NCBI GenBank assembly: GCA_030374805.1
Contig: JARGSG010000133.1
Location: 1 to 64,000, forward strand
Direction: 5' to 3'
Length of the DNA stretch: 64,000 bases
Source of the DNA: Gracilaria gracilis
Taxonomy: Eukaryota; Rhodophyta; Florideophyceae; Gracilariales; Gracilariaceae
This document shows, piece by piece, positions 21,843 through 32,219 of the stretch. The translations under genes were made by a program, and so were the position numbers. The stretch's first letter is position 1; each line of letters begins with the position of its first letter. Under the pieces are notes generated by a model that was given only the letters and a program-made list of their open reading frames with translations, was not told the DNA's origin and ran no database searches.

Positions 21843-21878
21843 GGCACTGAAGAGTCGTAAAGACGAAAGAGCTCTGCC
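21843..21878 (+). ncRNA. Hammerhead ribozyme core, unit 6, altered stem III
   Basis: CTGAAGA, stem-loop II and GAAA are intact, but stem III reads GAGC instead of GCGC. The A-G mismatch loses the self-complementary AGCGCT. Self-cleavage of this copy is probably weaker. Confidence 0.75.
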
Positions 21879-22024
21879 AACCTTTCTCTCCCTCCCTTCC
21901 ATTCTCCCCTCCACTCCCTTTCCCCCTCCCTTTCCGAAGACTCTCTAGTCTTTAAGCCGTCTCTCCCCCCCCTCCCTTTCATTCTGCGCGACGCTGCACA
22001 CCCTCAACGCAGTTATTCAACCAA

Positions 22025-22036
22025 AACCCCTAAACC
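22025..22036 (+). other. PLE 3' terminus: telomere-complementary end
   Basis: The array stops at AAACCCCTAAACC, exactly the sequence at every internal unit boundary. CCCCTAAACC is the C-strand telomeric sequence, so element RNA ending here could anneal to a TTTAGGGG 3' overhang and prime reverse transcription. The priming role is inferred; the boundary coincidence is seen directly. Confidence 0.8.
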
Positions 22037-22990
22037 TCCGTCATACAGCTCTCTCCCCTCCCACTTTCGCTGTGTGTCTGCTGGTACCTATGAATTTTGT
22101 GTTGGGTTGACACGGATTCCTAACCGCGAGCCATACATATTCTCTCATTTAATCGCCCTCTCGTCACTTTAAACACATTGGATGTTGTGCAAATGTAAAC
22201 CAAGTTTGTTACATGTGCATGAATACATATTCTCTCATTTAATCGCCCTCTCGTCACTTTAAACACATTGGATGTTGTGCAAATGTAAACCAAGTTTGTT
22301 ACATGTGCATGAATTCACGCCCATTTTCCAATTTTCGGTGCGCCGCCTACATACCGGTCTGTACTGCTACACACAATTGTGTCCAACCTTTGCTACCAAA
22401 ACCGCCTCGCAATCATTCAGTAACCGCAATGGACCACTCGCTCTCTCCGTCATACAGCTCTCTCCCCTCCCACTTTCGCTGTGTGTCTGCTGGTACCTAT
22501 GAATTTTGTGTTGGGTTGACACGGATTCCTAACCGCGAGCCATACATATTCTCTCATTTAATCGCCCTCTCGTCACTTTAAACACATTGGATGTTGTGCA
22601 AATGTAAACCAAGTTTGTTACATGTGCATGAATACATATTCTCTCATTTAATCGCCCTCTCGTCACTTTAAACACATTGGATGTTGTGCAAATGTAAACC
22701 AAGTTTGTTACATGTGCATGAATACATATTCTCTCATTTAATCGCCCTCTCGTCACTTTAAACACATTGGATGTTGTGCAAATGTAAACCAAGTTTGTTA
22801 CATGTGCATGAATTCACGCCCATTTTTCAATTTTCGGTGCGCTGCCTACATACCGGTCTGTACTGCTACACACAATTGTGTCCAACCTTTGCTACCGAAA
22901 CGGCGTCGCAATCATTCAGTGACCGTATTGGACCACTCGCTGTTTCCGTCATACAGCTTTGTCCCCTCTCATTTTTGCTGTGGGTGTTCT
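22037..22990. repeat. Subtelomeric compound repeat with 90-bp tandem subunits
   Basis: A block starting TCCGTCATACAGCTC recurs at 22037, 22446 and, diverged, at 22946. Between these lie 90-bp direct repeats (starting TACATATTCTCTCATTTAAT) in two copies at 22134-22313 and three at 22543-22812. Each run is followed by a shared segment beginning TTCACGCCCATTTT. Open frames here are not conserved between copies, so no gene is called. Confidence 0.9.
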
Positions 22991-23412
22991 GGTACCATGT
23001 GGACATGTGATTGGACCGAAACTGGTTTCCTGCTTTATTCTGTAAAGACAGACAGGGTTTGTATATCTGACTACATTTTCGCTATATTGCACAACCCTTT
23101 TACATCAACCTTTGTTCGTAATTCATGGCATGGGAAACCAAACTACGTTGCAACGAATGATACGATTCTTTGAAATTTTTTTTGCGCATTTCTGTTATGC
23201 TGTTCAATTGGTAAGGCCTGACCGCTTTCGAATCTTCGAAATAACCGATTCATTATCTGTACGGGGGTTCCACCGAAAAACGCCATATTTTTTTGGAAGC
23301 GTGTCGAGTGGTCCAAGAGACAATTAACTCTGGCGAGGGCTTAATAGTTTTTTTAATTCTTCATCCACGTATTAATTTACAAAGTCATTTTACCCTTTCT
23401 GTGCACCTTCAG

Positions 23413-23724
23413 ATGTGTGGCTTTGTACTAATGGCAATCGTTGATTATCCTGGAGATCAATCCTTGGTATCTCTTGACATGACGCAAGCATTTGAATTTA
23501 TTCGCCAAATTCGACGTATCGCTAGTCAATATCAAAGTCACGCAGTTAAAAACTACCGAGGAAGGGATTTGCAATGTCATTTGGTATGATTTAAGCCTAA
23601 TGGGCATCCAATTCACTCACAGTTCGAACTGGAGCGCAAACAGTCTATTGAGGAGGTGGAAGAACTAGATATATTTAATGACAATGAAGGCGTAGACGAA
23701 GTAGATCTATTTGCAGAACATTAA
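23413..23724 (+). pseudogene. Unidentified gene relic, C-terminal part
   Basis: One frame reads as ordinary protein from MCGFVLMAIVDYPGDQ through FEFIRQIRRIASQYQS to an acidic end, VDEVDLFAEH, stopping at TAA 23722. It is interrupted once by TGA at 23587-23589. A good 3' splice site (pyrimidine tract then CAG) ends at 23412, so this may be a last exon. I do not recognise the family. Confidence 0.4.
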
Positions 23725-24764
23725 TCTCTAGCTCGATAACCGCTTTTTCAAATATAAATCGATGCCCAAATAAATCTATCCTCAGCATGGCAAAAGATAC
23801 AGTACAAGGGTAGCTGGGAGCAAGGATTCCAAATGCGTTCTCGTTCCACCATGTTAGGATGTTGGTCCTGCCCGATGACGCCGTTGAGCTCTTTTTCATA
23901 CTGTGGGCCTCATGTGGCGGGCGTGCTCGCATAATCATCAGAGTGTAATGACTTGTTGTTGTTGTTGTTGTTGGCAGGCGGCTGGGCGACTGACCACTTG
24001 CAAAAGGAACGTTGGGCGGAGGGTGGATACTATGCTCCTCGCCGTACGAGCGCACCGCAGTAAGCGGCGGCGGGAGCGGCTGGGGCGGAGGCGGTGGTGG
24101 CGGTGGCCGCGGTGGGATGGCAATCTTACCCGTCTCGCCACGCATGTTCACGAAATGTTGCTAAGGAGAGAGCGGAGGGTGTTGATCAAGGTGCTCGTGC
24201 TCAACGCGCTCAAAGTGGTGGTGGGGGTGTTGTTGCTCGACAATGACGTGTTGTTTGTTCTATCTGCGCGCTGTTGCTTACCGCCGCTTCGCGCTCGCGC
24301 CCCACGACGGCGCGCTGCGTGTCAAAGCGCCGCACGTTCCAACGCCGTGATACACCGTGCGACGGCACTCTTGTTGACCAACGTTCGCGTTCGGGTCTAC
24401 CTGTTGTGCTCGCGTGCACGCAGCGGTAGATACTGTCACGTGCGCGTCTTGCAGGAGCACGCGTGTGCATAGCGTCGCCGCCGCGCTTCAGTCCCCGCCC
24501 GCGCCGCGCGGCCTTACTACGCGCTGCTGCTGGGGTGCGTGCCAGTGGTGCTGTCCGAGCGGCTGGTGCTGTGAGAGCAGCAGCAGCTGGCGTTCGAAGA
24601 CGTGTTGCCGCTCACGCGGCTGGTGGTGTGGCTGCAACCAAGCGGCGTGGCGACGCTCAACAACGTGCTGCTGGACGTGTCGGGCGGCCAGCTACTACCG
24701 TCGGTAGCGCGGCTGCGCGCTATGCACGCCGTGTGGCGGTATGATGATATGATGCGTAGCACGC
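23725..24764. other. GC-rich region, no gene identified
   Basis: Contains a (GTT)n microsatellite near 23948-23972, a G-rich GGCGG tract (poly-Pro on the minus strand) at 24063-24118 and many mutually overlapping frames typical of GC-rich DNA. I see no supported gene. Confidence 0.5.
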
Positions 24765-24960
24765 GACTGGTGCACAGGGCCATTACAAGCTAACTCATGT
24801 GAGGGAAAAGTAGTTGTAATTAGGCGAGCATGCGAGCACGCGAGCACGCGAGCACGCGTGCACGCGCGTGCACTTGTGCGTTGGTCTGTATCTACCAACG
24901 GTAAAGCTACCGTCGTACCGCGCGCGCGCGCGTTGGTGCGCGCCACGCAATCTTGAACAA
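24765..24960. repeat. Dispersed GC-rich repeat, partial copy
   Basis: GGTGCACAGGGCCATTACAA and CTCATGTGAGGGAAAAGTAG, followed by GTTGTAATTAGGCG and runs of GCACGCG, match 55787-56000. That copy shares GGTGCACAGCGGTAGTACAA, TTATGTGAAGAAAAAGTAG and GTTGTAACTAGGCG, and both end in GTGCGCG..ACGCAATC. Confidence 0.7.
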
Positions 24961-25246
24961 GAGTCGTTTGCTTGGCAAGCGAAGGGTGAGTTCTTGTGAC
25001 GTAAGAGGCGAAGTTATTCACAATTGCGCTTTCAGCGCCATTGTCATGGAATACGTGGGAGACTCCAGAGGTCTGGCACACAGATAAAGGAAGAATACGC
25101 AGATCAGTGCGATCTAGTTCGTCCAGATCGAAAATCTCATGAAACGGTACAATCTCAACATCCTCTTCTCCAATACTTGTCACTATAGGAGGTAATACAG
25201 CACAAGCGTTGCGCACCGCGAGGGTAACTGATAAAGAGGCCCAGAC
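24945..25246 (-). pseudogene. Glycosyltransferase-like gene, second part, cut off by copia insertion
   Basis: On the minus strand the segment next to the copia 5' LTR continues the frame of the segment beyond the 3' LTR once the element and one CAGAC copy are removed. The join gives GGLGTQIEHVWASLSVTLAV, then LPPIVTS and a FDLDELDR segment. A GGLxNQ motif followed by a hydrophobic helix, LPP and xxFDxDxL is the pattern of GDP-fucose O-fucosyltransferase-like enzymes, which act in the ER/Golgi on glycoproteins. Coding character fades into GC-rich repeat near 24945, so the enzyme is incomplete. The family call is tentative. Confidence 0.55.
25242..25246. other. Target-site duplication, left (CAGAC)
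   Basis: CAGAC immediately precedes the 5' LTR and recurs at 30404-30408 right after the 3' LTR. Confidence 0.88.
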
Positions 25247-25476
25247 TGTGGAACATGTGCAGGACTACCAGAACTGCTGGTACGCACAGGTCGGCTGCAT
25301 CGCAGTCCGGGTTTCAGGGCTGTGACTTTGCTGGAGGCTGCGCTGGTCTGCGCGCTGCTAGAGTAGACTACAAGAAGGACTGCTGCACAGCTGCAGAGTT
25401 CTCAGATCTTAGATAGACTTCTAGACACCACCGTTCCTGTAAACGCCCATTGACGACGCACATCCATTCTTTCATT
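25247..25476 (+). repeat. copia 5' LTR
   Basis: Starts TGTGGAACATG and ends TTCTTTCATT; matches 30174-30403 apart from 7 substitutions. It does not end in the usual CA; the boundary is set by the CAGAC duplication. Confidence 0.93.
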
Positions 25477-25479
25477 GTT

Positions 25480-28400
25480 ATGGGCCCAGATTCTAGCTCA
25501 ACTCAGCAAGGCCTGCCGAAGAGGCCAAAGTTCGGGTGGGATCTGCATCATGTACCTTGGACAGACGGTCGTGGGAATCAGGAAGAATACGCAGAAGCCG
25601 TTAAGCAATGGGAGGCGTATCATGATTTGTTGCCGGATAGCAACCACTACCGAGCAGTCAAGAGGATTCGAGGAGTAATGCTACTGTCTCAGCTTTATGG
25701 CAGAGCGAAGGACATTTGTCGCTCAGCGCCTGAGGACGTTGCGAGGTCTGAGAAGGGTGCTCAAGCTATAGTGAATGCCGTCTATAAGCGAGACCCTTTG
25801 GCTGTTGTGACCGACGTCTACCAAGATTTTCTGGCGCTACTGAACACGCGTCGAGGACCGAACGAAACGTTCTTGAATTTTGAGTCTAGGTTTCAGGCTC
25901 AGGTCTCCAGGATGAATGCTCATGGAGAGGATGCTAAGCTATCGGAAGCATTAGTCGCTTTTACCATTCTGGCAAACGCAAATATCGATAGTAATCAGAG
26001 AATTTCTGTGTTAGCAAACTGTACGACAGGGGATGTAAAGCCATCGGCTAGTGCGACAACCAACGACTACTTTCGAAGTGTATCATACGAGTCGATCGCT
26101 TCAGTACTACGTCAGTGTAGTAGATCTGGGCAGTCAGATAGCAGCAAGACCACCTTGCAAGCTAGTTCTGCGTCCACGAGTAAACCGCAGAACAAGGACA
26201 AGTCACGTGGTAAACCGAGGAGAACCCCTGAACAGTGGGCTGAGTTCAAAGCCAAGTCTAAGTGCTACAAATATGGCAAGTACGGACATTTCAAGGGTGA
26301 TCATCAGGAAGATGGATCACTCAAACCAGGAACTATGGCGCTTGATGAGCCGCGCAAGGATCAAGCGAGAAAAAACACTATTCAGTTCAACATGGTTCAG
26401 TGTTGTTCCGCGAGCGCCGGAATTGTAGTTGAGAACCTGGTAGGTCCCCTTTTGGACGATGGAACACCGTATAGTCGTATAGGGCTTAACGAATTGAACA
26501 TGATCAAACATATAGTGTGCCCGGAGTGGGACTCTAAGCTGGATGACATACCAGAGGCTGTTGCAGACCGTCCATTTTGGCAGTATGGAAAGGGAGAACA
26601 CTCAAGCGAGTGTAGACCTATTCTAGGATCTGTAGTACTGGAAGCTAGGACTACGGAGGCTGATGCCGTACGCATCAGACATTTGGTTATCGAGGGTTCG
26701 ACGCAGTAGGTCATTGGTCGCAATGTTACGAAGCATTGTAACATTTTGCATATTGGAAATAACTTGTTACAGTTACCTCCAGACCAGAACGGAGTGCCCC
26801 GAGGACACATTGCTCTGGTAGATCATGACATGCACAGTTATGTACCATACTCTGAGTTCATCTCGAGCATGAGACATTTGTCTGAGAAGAACGATCGAAT
26901 TCTGTATTGCGCAATGGCTAATGTGGCCGACTCACGGACAGAAAGACCGTGGCATGAAGTGAAGAAGATCGTGGACAAAGTGCATCGCCATGTTTATGGG
27001 CATGCAGCCTACTCGGATACCAGGGTGCTACTTCAGAGAAACGACTTGTGGGACGAAGGGGTCAATAAGTACTTGTCTTCGGTGTTGGAAAAGTGTACCA
27101 ACTGCAAGACTACGTCTCTACCCCAGACGACCAGGAAGGTATCTCTGAGTACTATGAGTAGGTAGTTCAATGACATGGTATGCGTAGACCACATGTTTTT
27201 GGATGAAGTGTGTGTGTTCCACGCCATGGATGCAGCATCTCGATACTCAGCCGGGGGTCCTGTAGACGACACATCAATGTCGAAGGCAATATCTGCGTTC
27301 GAAGCGCAGTGGATTTCCCCCTTTTGGACTCCAAAATCTGTGCTGTTTGACCGAGGGTTCAACAACTCGATATTCAAGGATTACTTGGAGGAGTATGGAA
27401 TCAAGGCACGTCCCATACCACCGAGAAGACACAATAAGAATGTGTTGGAGTCTAAGCACAGGGTGATACGAGATGTGTATCTACGTTTGAAGTCCGATGC
27501 TTCGCTGGAAGGTAATGAACAGTCGAACATTCTTATCCAGAGGGCTCTAGGAATTTCCAATGATCTGTATGGAAATGATGTCTTATCTGCGAACGAGTTG
27601 GCTAAGGGATATACAAGACCAATCGAAAGTACGAATATTCCCTTTTGCGTGCCAGACGCTCTCCAAGAGGCACACGAAGCTATCATTGCGAAGAGGAAGT
27701 TGACGCTTATCTTGCGTTCTAAAGCGGTATCTGAAGTACCAATTTCTGTCGGAGATCACGTTCAGGTCTACGTCAAGATGCAGAACGAAAAGAGAGGCAA
27801 GTGGTTAGTGGCCAAACCAGTTATTGCCTACGATCACGAAAGCAGGACTATTACTGTGCCTGGTTCAAGTGGCAGAACTATCTCGGCAGCTGTTGAAGAC
27901 GTGAGGCCTGCCGAACCACCAAATGAGTTCGCTACTACTGTGAAAGATGCGATAGACAAGTGGGATGTCTCGTTGTCTGACGCAATGGATGAAGAACTGG
28001 AACAGGACGATGGAGAAGATTGCGATGATCATCAGGATGTTGTCTCGTCTGAAGAGGAGAACTTTGACGCTACCTTCTTTCCATGCGACTACACGACTGC
28101 TGCAACACCATAACCAGCCGACACACGTCCTGAACAAGGTGCTGTGGATGATGTTACTCTGATTCAGCCAGCCGCAGCAGTGGAAGATAGTCAGCAGGAA
28201 ACTGAAGTAGTTCCGTCAGCGCCTCAGCCGACAGCGGCATCTGCTCCGGCGAACAGAAGAAGTGTCAGGATCACAAGCAGAGCAGCCCGCCGTCAGCCAG
28301 CTGTGGGAGATGGGATTGAAGTTTATTGGCCTTTGGACAAGCAGTACTATCCCGGAAAGATCCTCCGCTATGGACAGCGCTCGAAGAAGTATTCTGTGTG

Positions 28401-30144
28401 GTGTGATGATGGACAGAGTGAAGTTCTTGATCTCAGCAAGGAGCAGTGGCGTTTTCGAGAGGACAGTGCACACCACGCCAATGAAGTAGAGCTGTCACCA
28501 GGACAAGAGTTGCAGAGCATGGAGAAGGATACTCTGCGAGAATACTATGAGGTACTTGGTTCGAAAGAGTTCATGTTGCACCAATCGCATGGCCTGCCAC
28601 CCTTCCTGACGCAGAACGCTTATGAGAAGGAAGAAGCTGTCTTCTTGAAGACCGTCGACTGTGTTCCTGTGTCGGAAGTGCCAACCGATGCGAACGTTAT
28701 CTCTAGTCATGTCTTCTACAAGATCAAACGTTGTGATGATGGATCGTTGCTACTGAAGGCTAGGATTGCCCCACACGGCAATGAAGACAGTGAGAAGCAG
28801 AACTTGAAGATTGACTCCGCGACGTGTCCTCCTCTTGGTATTCGGATTCTGTTGGCGATGACTACGATCAGGAAGTGGACTCTGGCGAAGATTGATTTCA
28901 AGAGTGTGTTTCTGCAAAGCGGTGATGCGTTGCGTGACGTTTATGTGGTTCCTCCGAGAGAATGCATAACGAAAAATAGGCACTACTGGTTATTGCGCGT
29001 TGCTTCCTACGGGCTGGTGAATGCATCTGCTAAGTGGCAGAGAGTGAGTGATGATCTCATGCGCCAACTTGGATTTTTGCATCTTCTCTATGTTCCGCAA
29101 CTGTTCTACAAGATTGCATACGGTCAAATCGAGATAATAGCGGTGAAGATTACCGATGATTTGCTCTTGGCTGGACCTCGTGTTGTTGTCACCAACGTAA
29201 TCGACAGCATCAAGCAGGTGTACAAGCTTGGTACAATTGTTCTTGGTCCAGGTCCGTTCACCTTCTTTGGGTTGGACATTGTGCAGTTTCAGGATTCCTC
29301 ACTCATGATACATGGCGAGGAGAAGCTGAAGAGTCTTGAGGCATATCCGATCGATCGTAAGCGCCGCAAGGAACGCGAAGAGCCGTTTAACGCTGTTGAA
29401 GCTTCGGCATTTCGGTCGTTGAACAGTTCTCTTGGATGGCTTGGAACTCCTGCCTTACCGTTCTGTGCATTTGCTGCTAGTTTTCTGCAGCAGAAAGGTC
29501 CGCATCCTAAGGTTAAGGATTTGGTGACTCAGATTAACTTGCTGAGGAATCTGAAGAAGAAGGGATCTACAATTCAGTACGTGCGACCGGCGGACAACAA
29601 GGACTACGAAGTTTCAGTGCTGGTATTCGCGGACGCTAGCGGACACGATGATTACGGACAGCTTGGTTGGATTGCAGGTATTTTGTTTGGGGACTTTGAG
29701 AAGGATTTTGTTTTCCATGCGCCATCATGGTCATCTCGGAAGTCAAGGAGGCCTGTGAAGTCTATCGGATCTGCGGAAATTCTGGCGGCTGGAGAAGCAA
29801 TCGACGAAGGAAAGGTACTCGTGAAGGCTTTGAAGATTCTGTTGGGTATTGAAGTGAGCCTTATTGTTGTGGTGGATTCTAAGGATCTTTTTACTACCTT
29901 GTCAACTTGCAGAAATAGTGTGGACAGATCGATTCGCGCGGATGTGAGTGTCATACGCTTTGAGTTTGAAACTCACAAGGTGGACAAGATGATTTGGATT
30001 CCTGGAAGGCTCAACTTGTCAGATCCGCTGACGAAGACGGATAGTCCGCTTGAACAGCCCTTAGAGTTACTGTTGTTTTCTGGAAGACTTAGTCTCCAGT
30101 TTGAACCGTTTGAGTCGCGCAGCTCACACTGCTCTACTGGATAG
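25480..30144 (+). pseudogene. copia gag-pol polyprotein with three in-frame stops
   Basis: One frame of 1555 codons with no frameshift, interrupted by TAG 26707, TAG 27163 and TAA 28111, and ending at TAG 30142. Gag: residues ~1-290. The zinc knuckle reads CYKYGKYGHFKGDH, having lost two of its three Cys. Protease: LLDDGTPYS. Integrase: HHCC-type site (VHRHVYGH .. CTNC), then D in CVDHMF, D in FDRGF and E in LESKH. RT: KIDFKSVFLQSG and ITDDLLL (YVDD variant). RNase H: FADAS, GSAEILAAGEA, VVDSKD. It makes and integrates element cDNA when intact. The stops and lost Cys suggest this copy is inactive. Confidence 0.92.
25481..25496 (+). other. Putative tRNA primer-binding site of copia element
   Basis: TGGGCCCAGATTCTAG begins 4 nt after the LTR with the TGG that pairs with a tRNA CCA end. 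It overlaps the polyprotein start codon. The matching tRNA is not identified. Confidence 0.5.
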
Positions 30145-30151
30145 TTGTGCA

Positions 30152-30173
30152 AGGCACAAGAGAGGAGAGGGAG
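30152..30173 (+). other. Polypurine tract of copia element
   Basis: AGAGAGGAGAGGGAG directly abuts the 3' LTR, the usual primer for plus-strand DNA synthesis. Confidence 0.75.
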
Positions 30174-30403
30174 TGTGGAACATGTGCAGGACTACCAGAA
30201 CTGCTGGTACGCACAGGTCGGCTGCATGGCAGTCTGGGTTTCAGGGCTGTGACTTTGCTGGAGGCTGCGCTGGTCTGCGCGCTGCTAGAGTAGACTACAA
30301 GAGGGAATGCTGCACAGCTGCAGAGTTCTCAGATCTTAGCTAGACTTGTAGACACCACCGTTCCTGTAAACACCCATTGACGACGCACATCCATTCTTTC
30401 ATT
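30174..30403 (+). repeat. copia 3' LTR
   Basis: 230 bp, 97% identical to the 5' LTR, followed by the CAGAC duplication. Confidence 0.93.
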
Positions 30404-30408
30404 CAGAC
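30404..30408. other. Target-site duplication, right (CAGAC)
   Basis: Matches 25242-25246. Confidence 0.88.
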
Positions 30409-30943
30409 GTGTTCAATTTGGGTGCCAAGCCCCCCTGGAGTATTCCGAAGCCACGACAACTGGGCATTCGTCATCTCCTAGTTCGACAAATGCTATGTCG
30501 TGGTCTGCCTTATAACTTTCTTGGGTCAAGCTCTCTTCCTTTCCGTTCGCAGAGTGGTTGTTGTATTCGATATTTTTTTCTTTAGAAGTTTCCATGTTCC
30601 CATCGAGAGAGATACCCTCGTTTTGTGTGGAAGGGTTTTGATTTTCGAGAACGTTGCTCTCGAGGGATTGTTCCTCCGTTCGCTGAAGGTCTTCTTCTTC
30701 ACTGTGCTTTTGATCAAGCTTCTCCTTTAATCTCTCCAAAGCGATTCTTTCCCGCTTTATTTCGTCTTTCATCTCTGTCAAATGTCTCTTCTCCTCTTTC
30801 ATCGCCTTGTTCGGTATATTTGAGGTTTTCATTAGACCACGCACGGCTCGTTCTGTGTGCTCCGGCGCTAGAGAACGGAGGAATGCAAGAGCACCCAGCA
30901 AGATGATGAACCCCCACATGCCTGTACGATGGGTGGCCACCAT
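30409..30943 (-). pseudogene. Glycosyltransferase-like gene, N-terminal part (signal anchor + stem)
   Basis: Reads leftward from the ATG at 30943. A short cytosolic segment is followed by a membrane anchor (WGFIILLGALAFLRSL) and then a long charged coiled-coil stem rich in Glu/Lys (EMKDEIKRERIALERLKEKL), the usual build of a Golgi type II enzyme. The conserved GGLGTQIEHVW motif follows, but a run of six G near 30436 puts it one base out of frame. The frame as written stops at TGA just before the copia insertion. The rest of the gene lies at 24945-25246. Confidence 0.6.
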
Positions 30944-31408
30944 CTTGCCGTCAATGATTACAGCTCCAATCGTGGGAAATCCAAAGTTGACTCGTAGGGG
31001 GATTGAGGGTGCAGTGCCTAGGGGTGTGAATGAACTCGATTCAAGGAATAGTGTTCTCGTGCAAGAGAATGAGGTTACCGGAGAGGCGAATAGTAGCGAA
31101 CGGGCTAACGGCGAAGCTTGTTGAGGATCTGTCAGTTCAAATGGTCTACGACGTTGACCTCTGTTGCGTTTCGTGTTGCGATATATACAACTGCTGTCAT
31201 GCTGAGGGGCAAAGATAACTATAGATATGGCCCAATCCTACGATAAAAGGGTAAACAACATTCGTCTACAGCATATGAAGTGAAACAAATATAAAACTGA
31301 GGTCTAATATGGGCAACAACGCTCGTCAGCCTCAAGAGCCAAGGACACTACAGCCATTCGTTGTTGTTGCACCATACCAGAAAGAAGTAGAATATTGTTC
31401 TGTTTTCT

Positions 31409-31639
31409 TTAAATGATTGCGAACAGTTGGGGGTCTATCACTTGATGCAAGTGGTCGAAGTGAAGATAGCATTCTACGATACAAGACGATCTGCCGCCGG
31501 TATCATGAATTCGTGCTCCTCTAATGCAGACACCAACTTCAATTGGTAGGTTGAAGTAAAGATTCCTCCAAAGAAAGCTGTCCGGGACAACTTGTCCCCA
31601 ACCAAGAAGGCTAACAACCAAGGCACGAGTTTTGGACAT
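31409..31639 (-). CDS. Unidentified small ORF (76 aa)
   Basis: ATG at 31639, sequence beginning MSKTRALVVSLLGWGQVVPD and ending HQVIDPQLFAII. Codon use looks ordinary and the surroundings are not GC-rich. Another frame of the same strand also reads plausibly (FGGIFTSTYQLKLVSALEE), so a frameshift cannot be excluded. No family recognised. Confidence 0.3.
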   Translation of the reverse strand: MSKTRALVVSLLGWGQVVPDSFLWRNLYFNLPIEVGVCIRGARIHDTGGRSSCIVECYLHFDHLHQVIDPQLFAII

Positions 31640-32219
31640 CGACACAGCCAAATAAAGCGAAAGCAACGCGCTTGGCGCGGCGTCATACCGAAAATACAAA
31701 TGGGAGGCGCGCGGCTGCTGGTGCGGAGCGGCGCCAAAGTGGCTGGCAGCCGCGCGCCGTTGCACGAATCGCGGCGCATTTCGGCGTGACGAAACGTTTT
31801 TTTTTTCTTTTTCTTTGCGGGCCTTCTACCGAAGGTATTTTTTGGGGGCGCGTCTTGAATGCAGCTCGTTTTGTATGTTTCATCTCGCCGCTATCTGCGC
31901 GCCACGCTTCGGCGTCGTTCCGCGCGCAGCAGCCGCCGCGCCTCGCCGCGATGCCGCGCACGACGCCGCTGCTTATGCTCGCAACTGATGTTTTACACTC
32001 TACTAGTAACATATATACTATAGTCTACTACTCACAACACCTGCACCTATCATCCAGGAAACGTTCCCTTCGTCCTCCCCGCCCTCGTCTCCACCCCGCT
32101 CTCCACGCCCAATGCACTACAGCACTCTACGCAACACACACACAAACACAGAAAAGAAAAAAGCTGCTCAGAAGCGGGGCGCCGGCGGCGGCAACGGAGT
32201 GTACACGATATTCTGGTGC

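Larger units (their letters stand above)
3562..22036 (+). mobile_element. Tandem head-to-tail array of an endonuclease-less Penelope-like element
   Basis: Seven consecutive units, all on the plus strand, share near-identical sequence. Full units are 3249-3257 bp and abut without spacers at CCCCTAAACC|TTCGCGGGG. Boundaries are 4104/4105, 7361/7362, 10610/10611, 13859/13860, 17114/17115 and 18787/18788, with the end at 22036. ORF2 is a reverse transcriptase with PKIHKP, a YDVERCYPTI motif A and YIDD, the pattern of Penelope-like RTs. No GIY-YIG nuclease motif follows it. Tandem units, hammerhead motifs and telomeric ends are all known for telomere-associated PLEs (Athena/Coprina type). Only the last unit (18788-22036) has both ORFs open. 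Confidence 0.92.
18788..22036 (+). mobile_element. PLE unit 6 (3249 bp), both ORFs open, chromosome-proximal copy
   Basis: Last unit of the array, joined at 22036/22037 to subtelomeric repeat sequence. It is the only unit with both ORFs open. Its 3' region differs most from the others: CACGTGCACTATA and CACGTGCAGTATA variants, and a changed hammerhead stem III. Confidence 0.92.
25247..30403 (+). mobile_element. Ty1/copia LTR retrotransposon, complete in structure
   Basis: Two 230-bp LTRs (25247-25476 and 30174-30403) differ at 7 positions, about 3%, so the insertion is not brand new. A primer-binding-like TGGGCCCAGATTC lies 4 nt after the 5' LTR, and a purine tract precedes the 3' LTR. Domain order gag, protease, integrase, RT, RNase H places it in copia. 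It sits inside the minus-strand glycosyltransferase-like gene. Confidence 0.95.
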
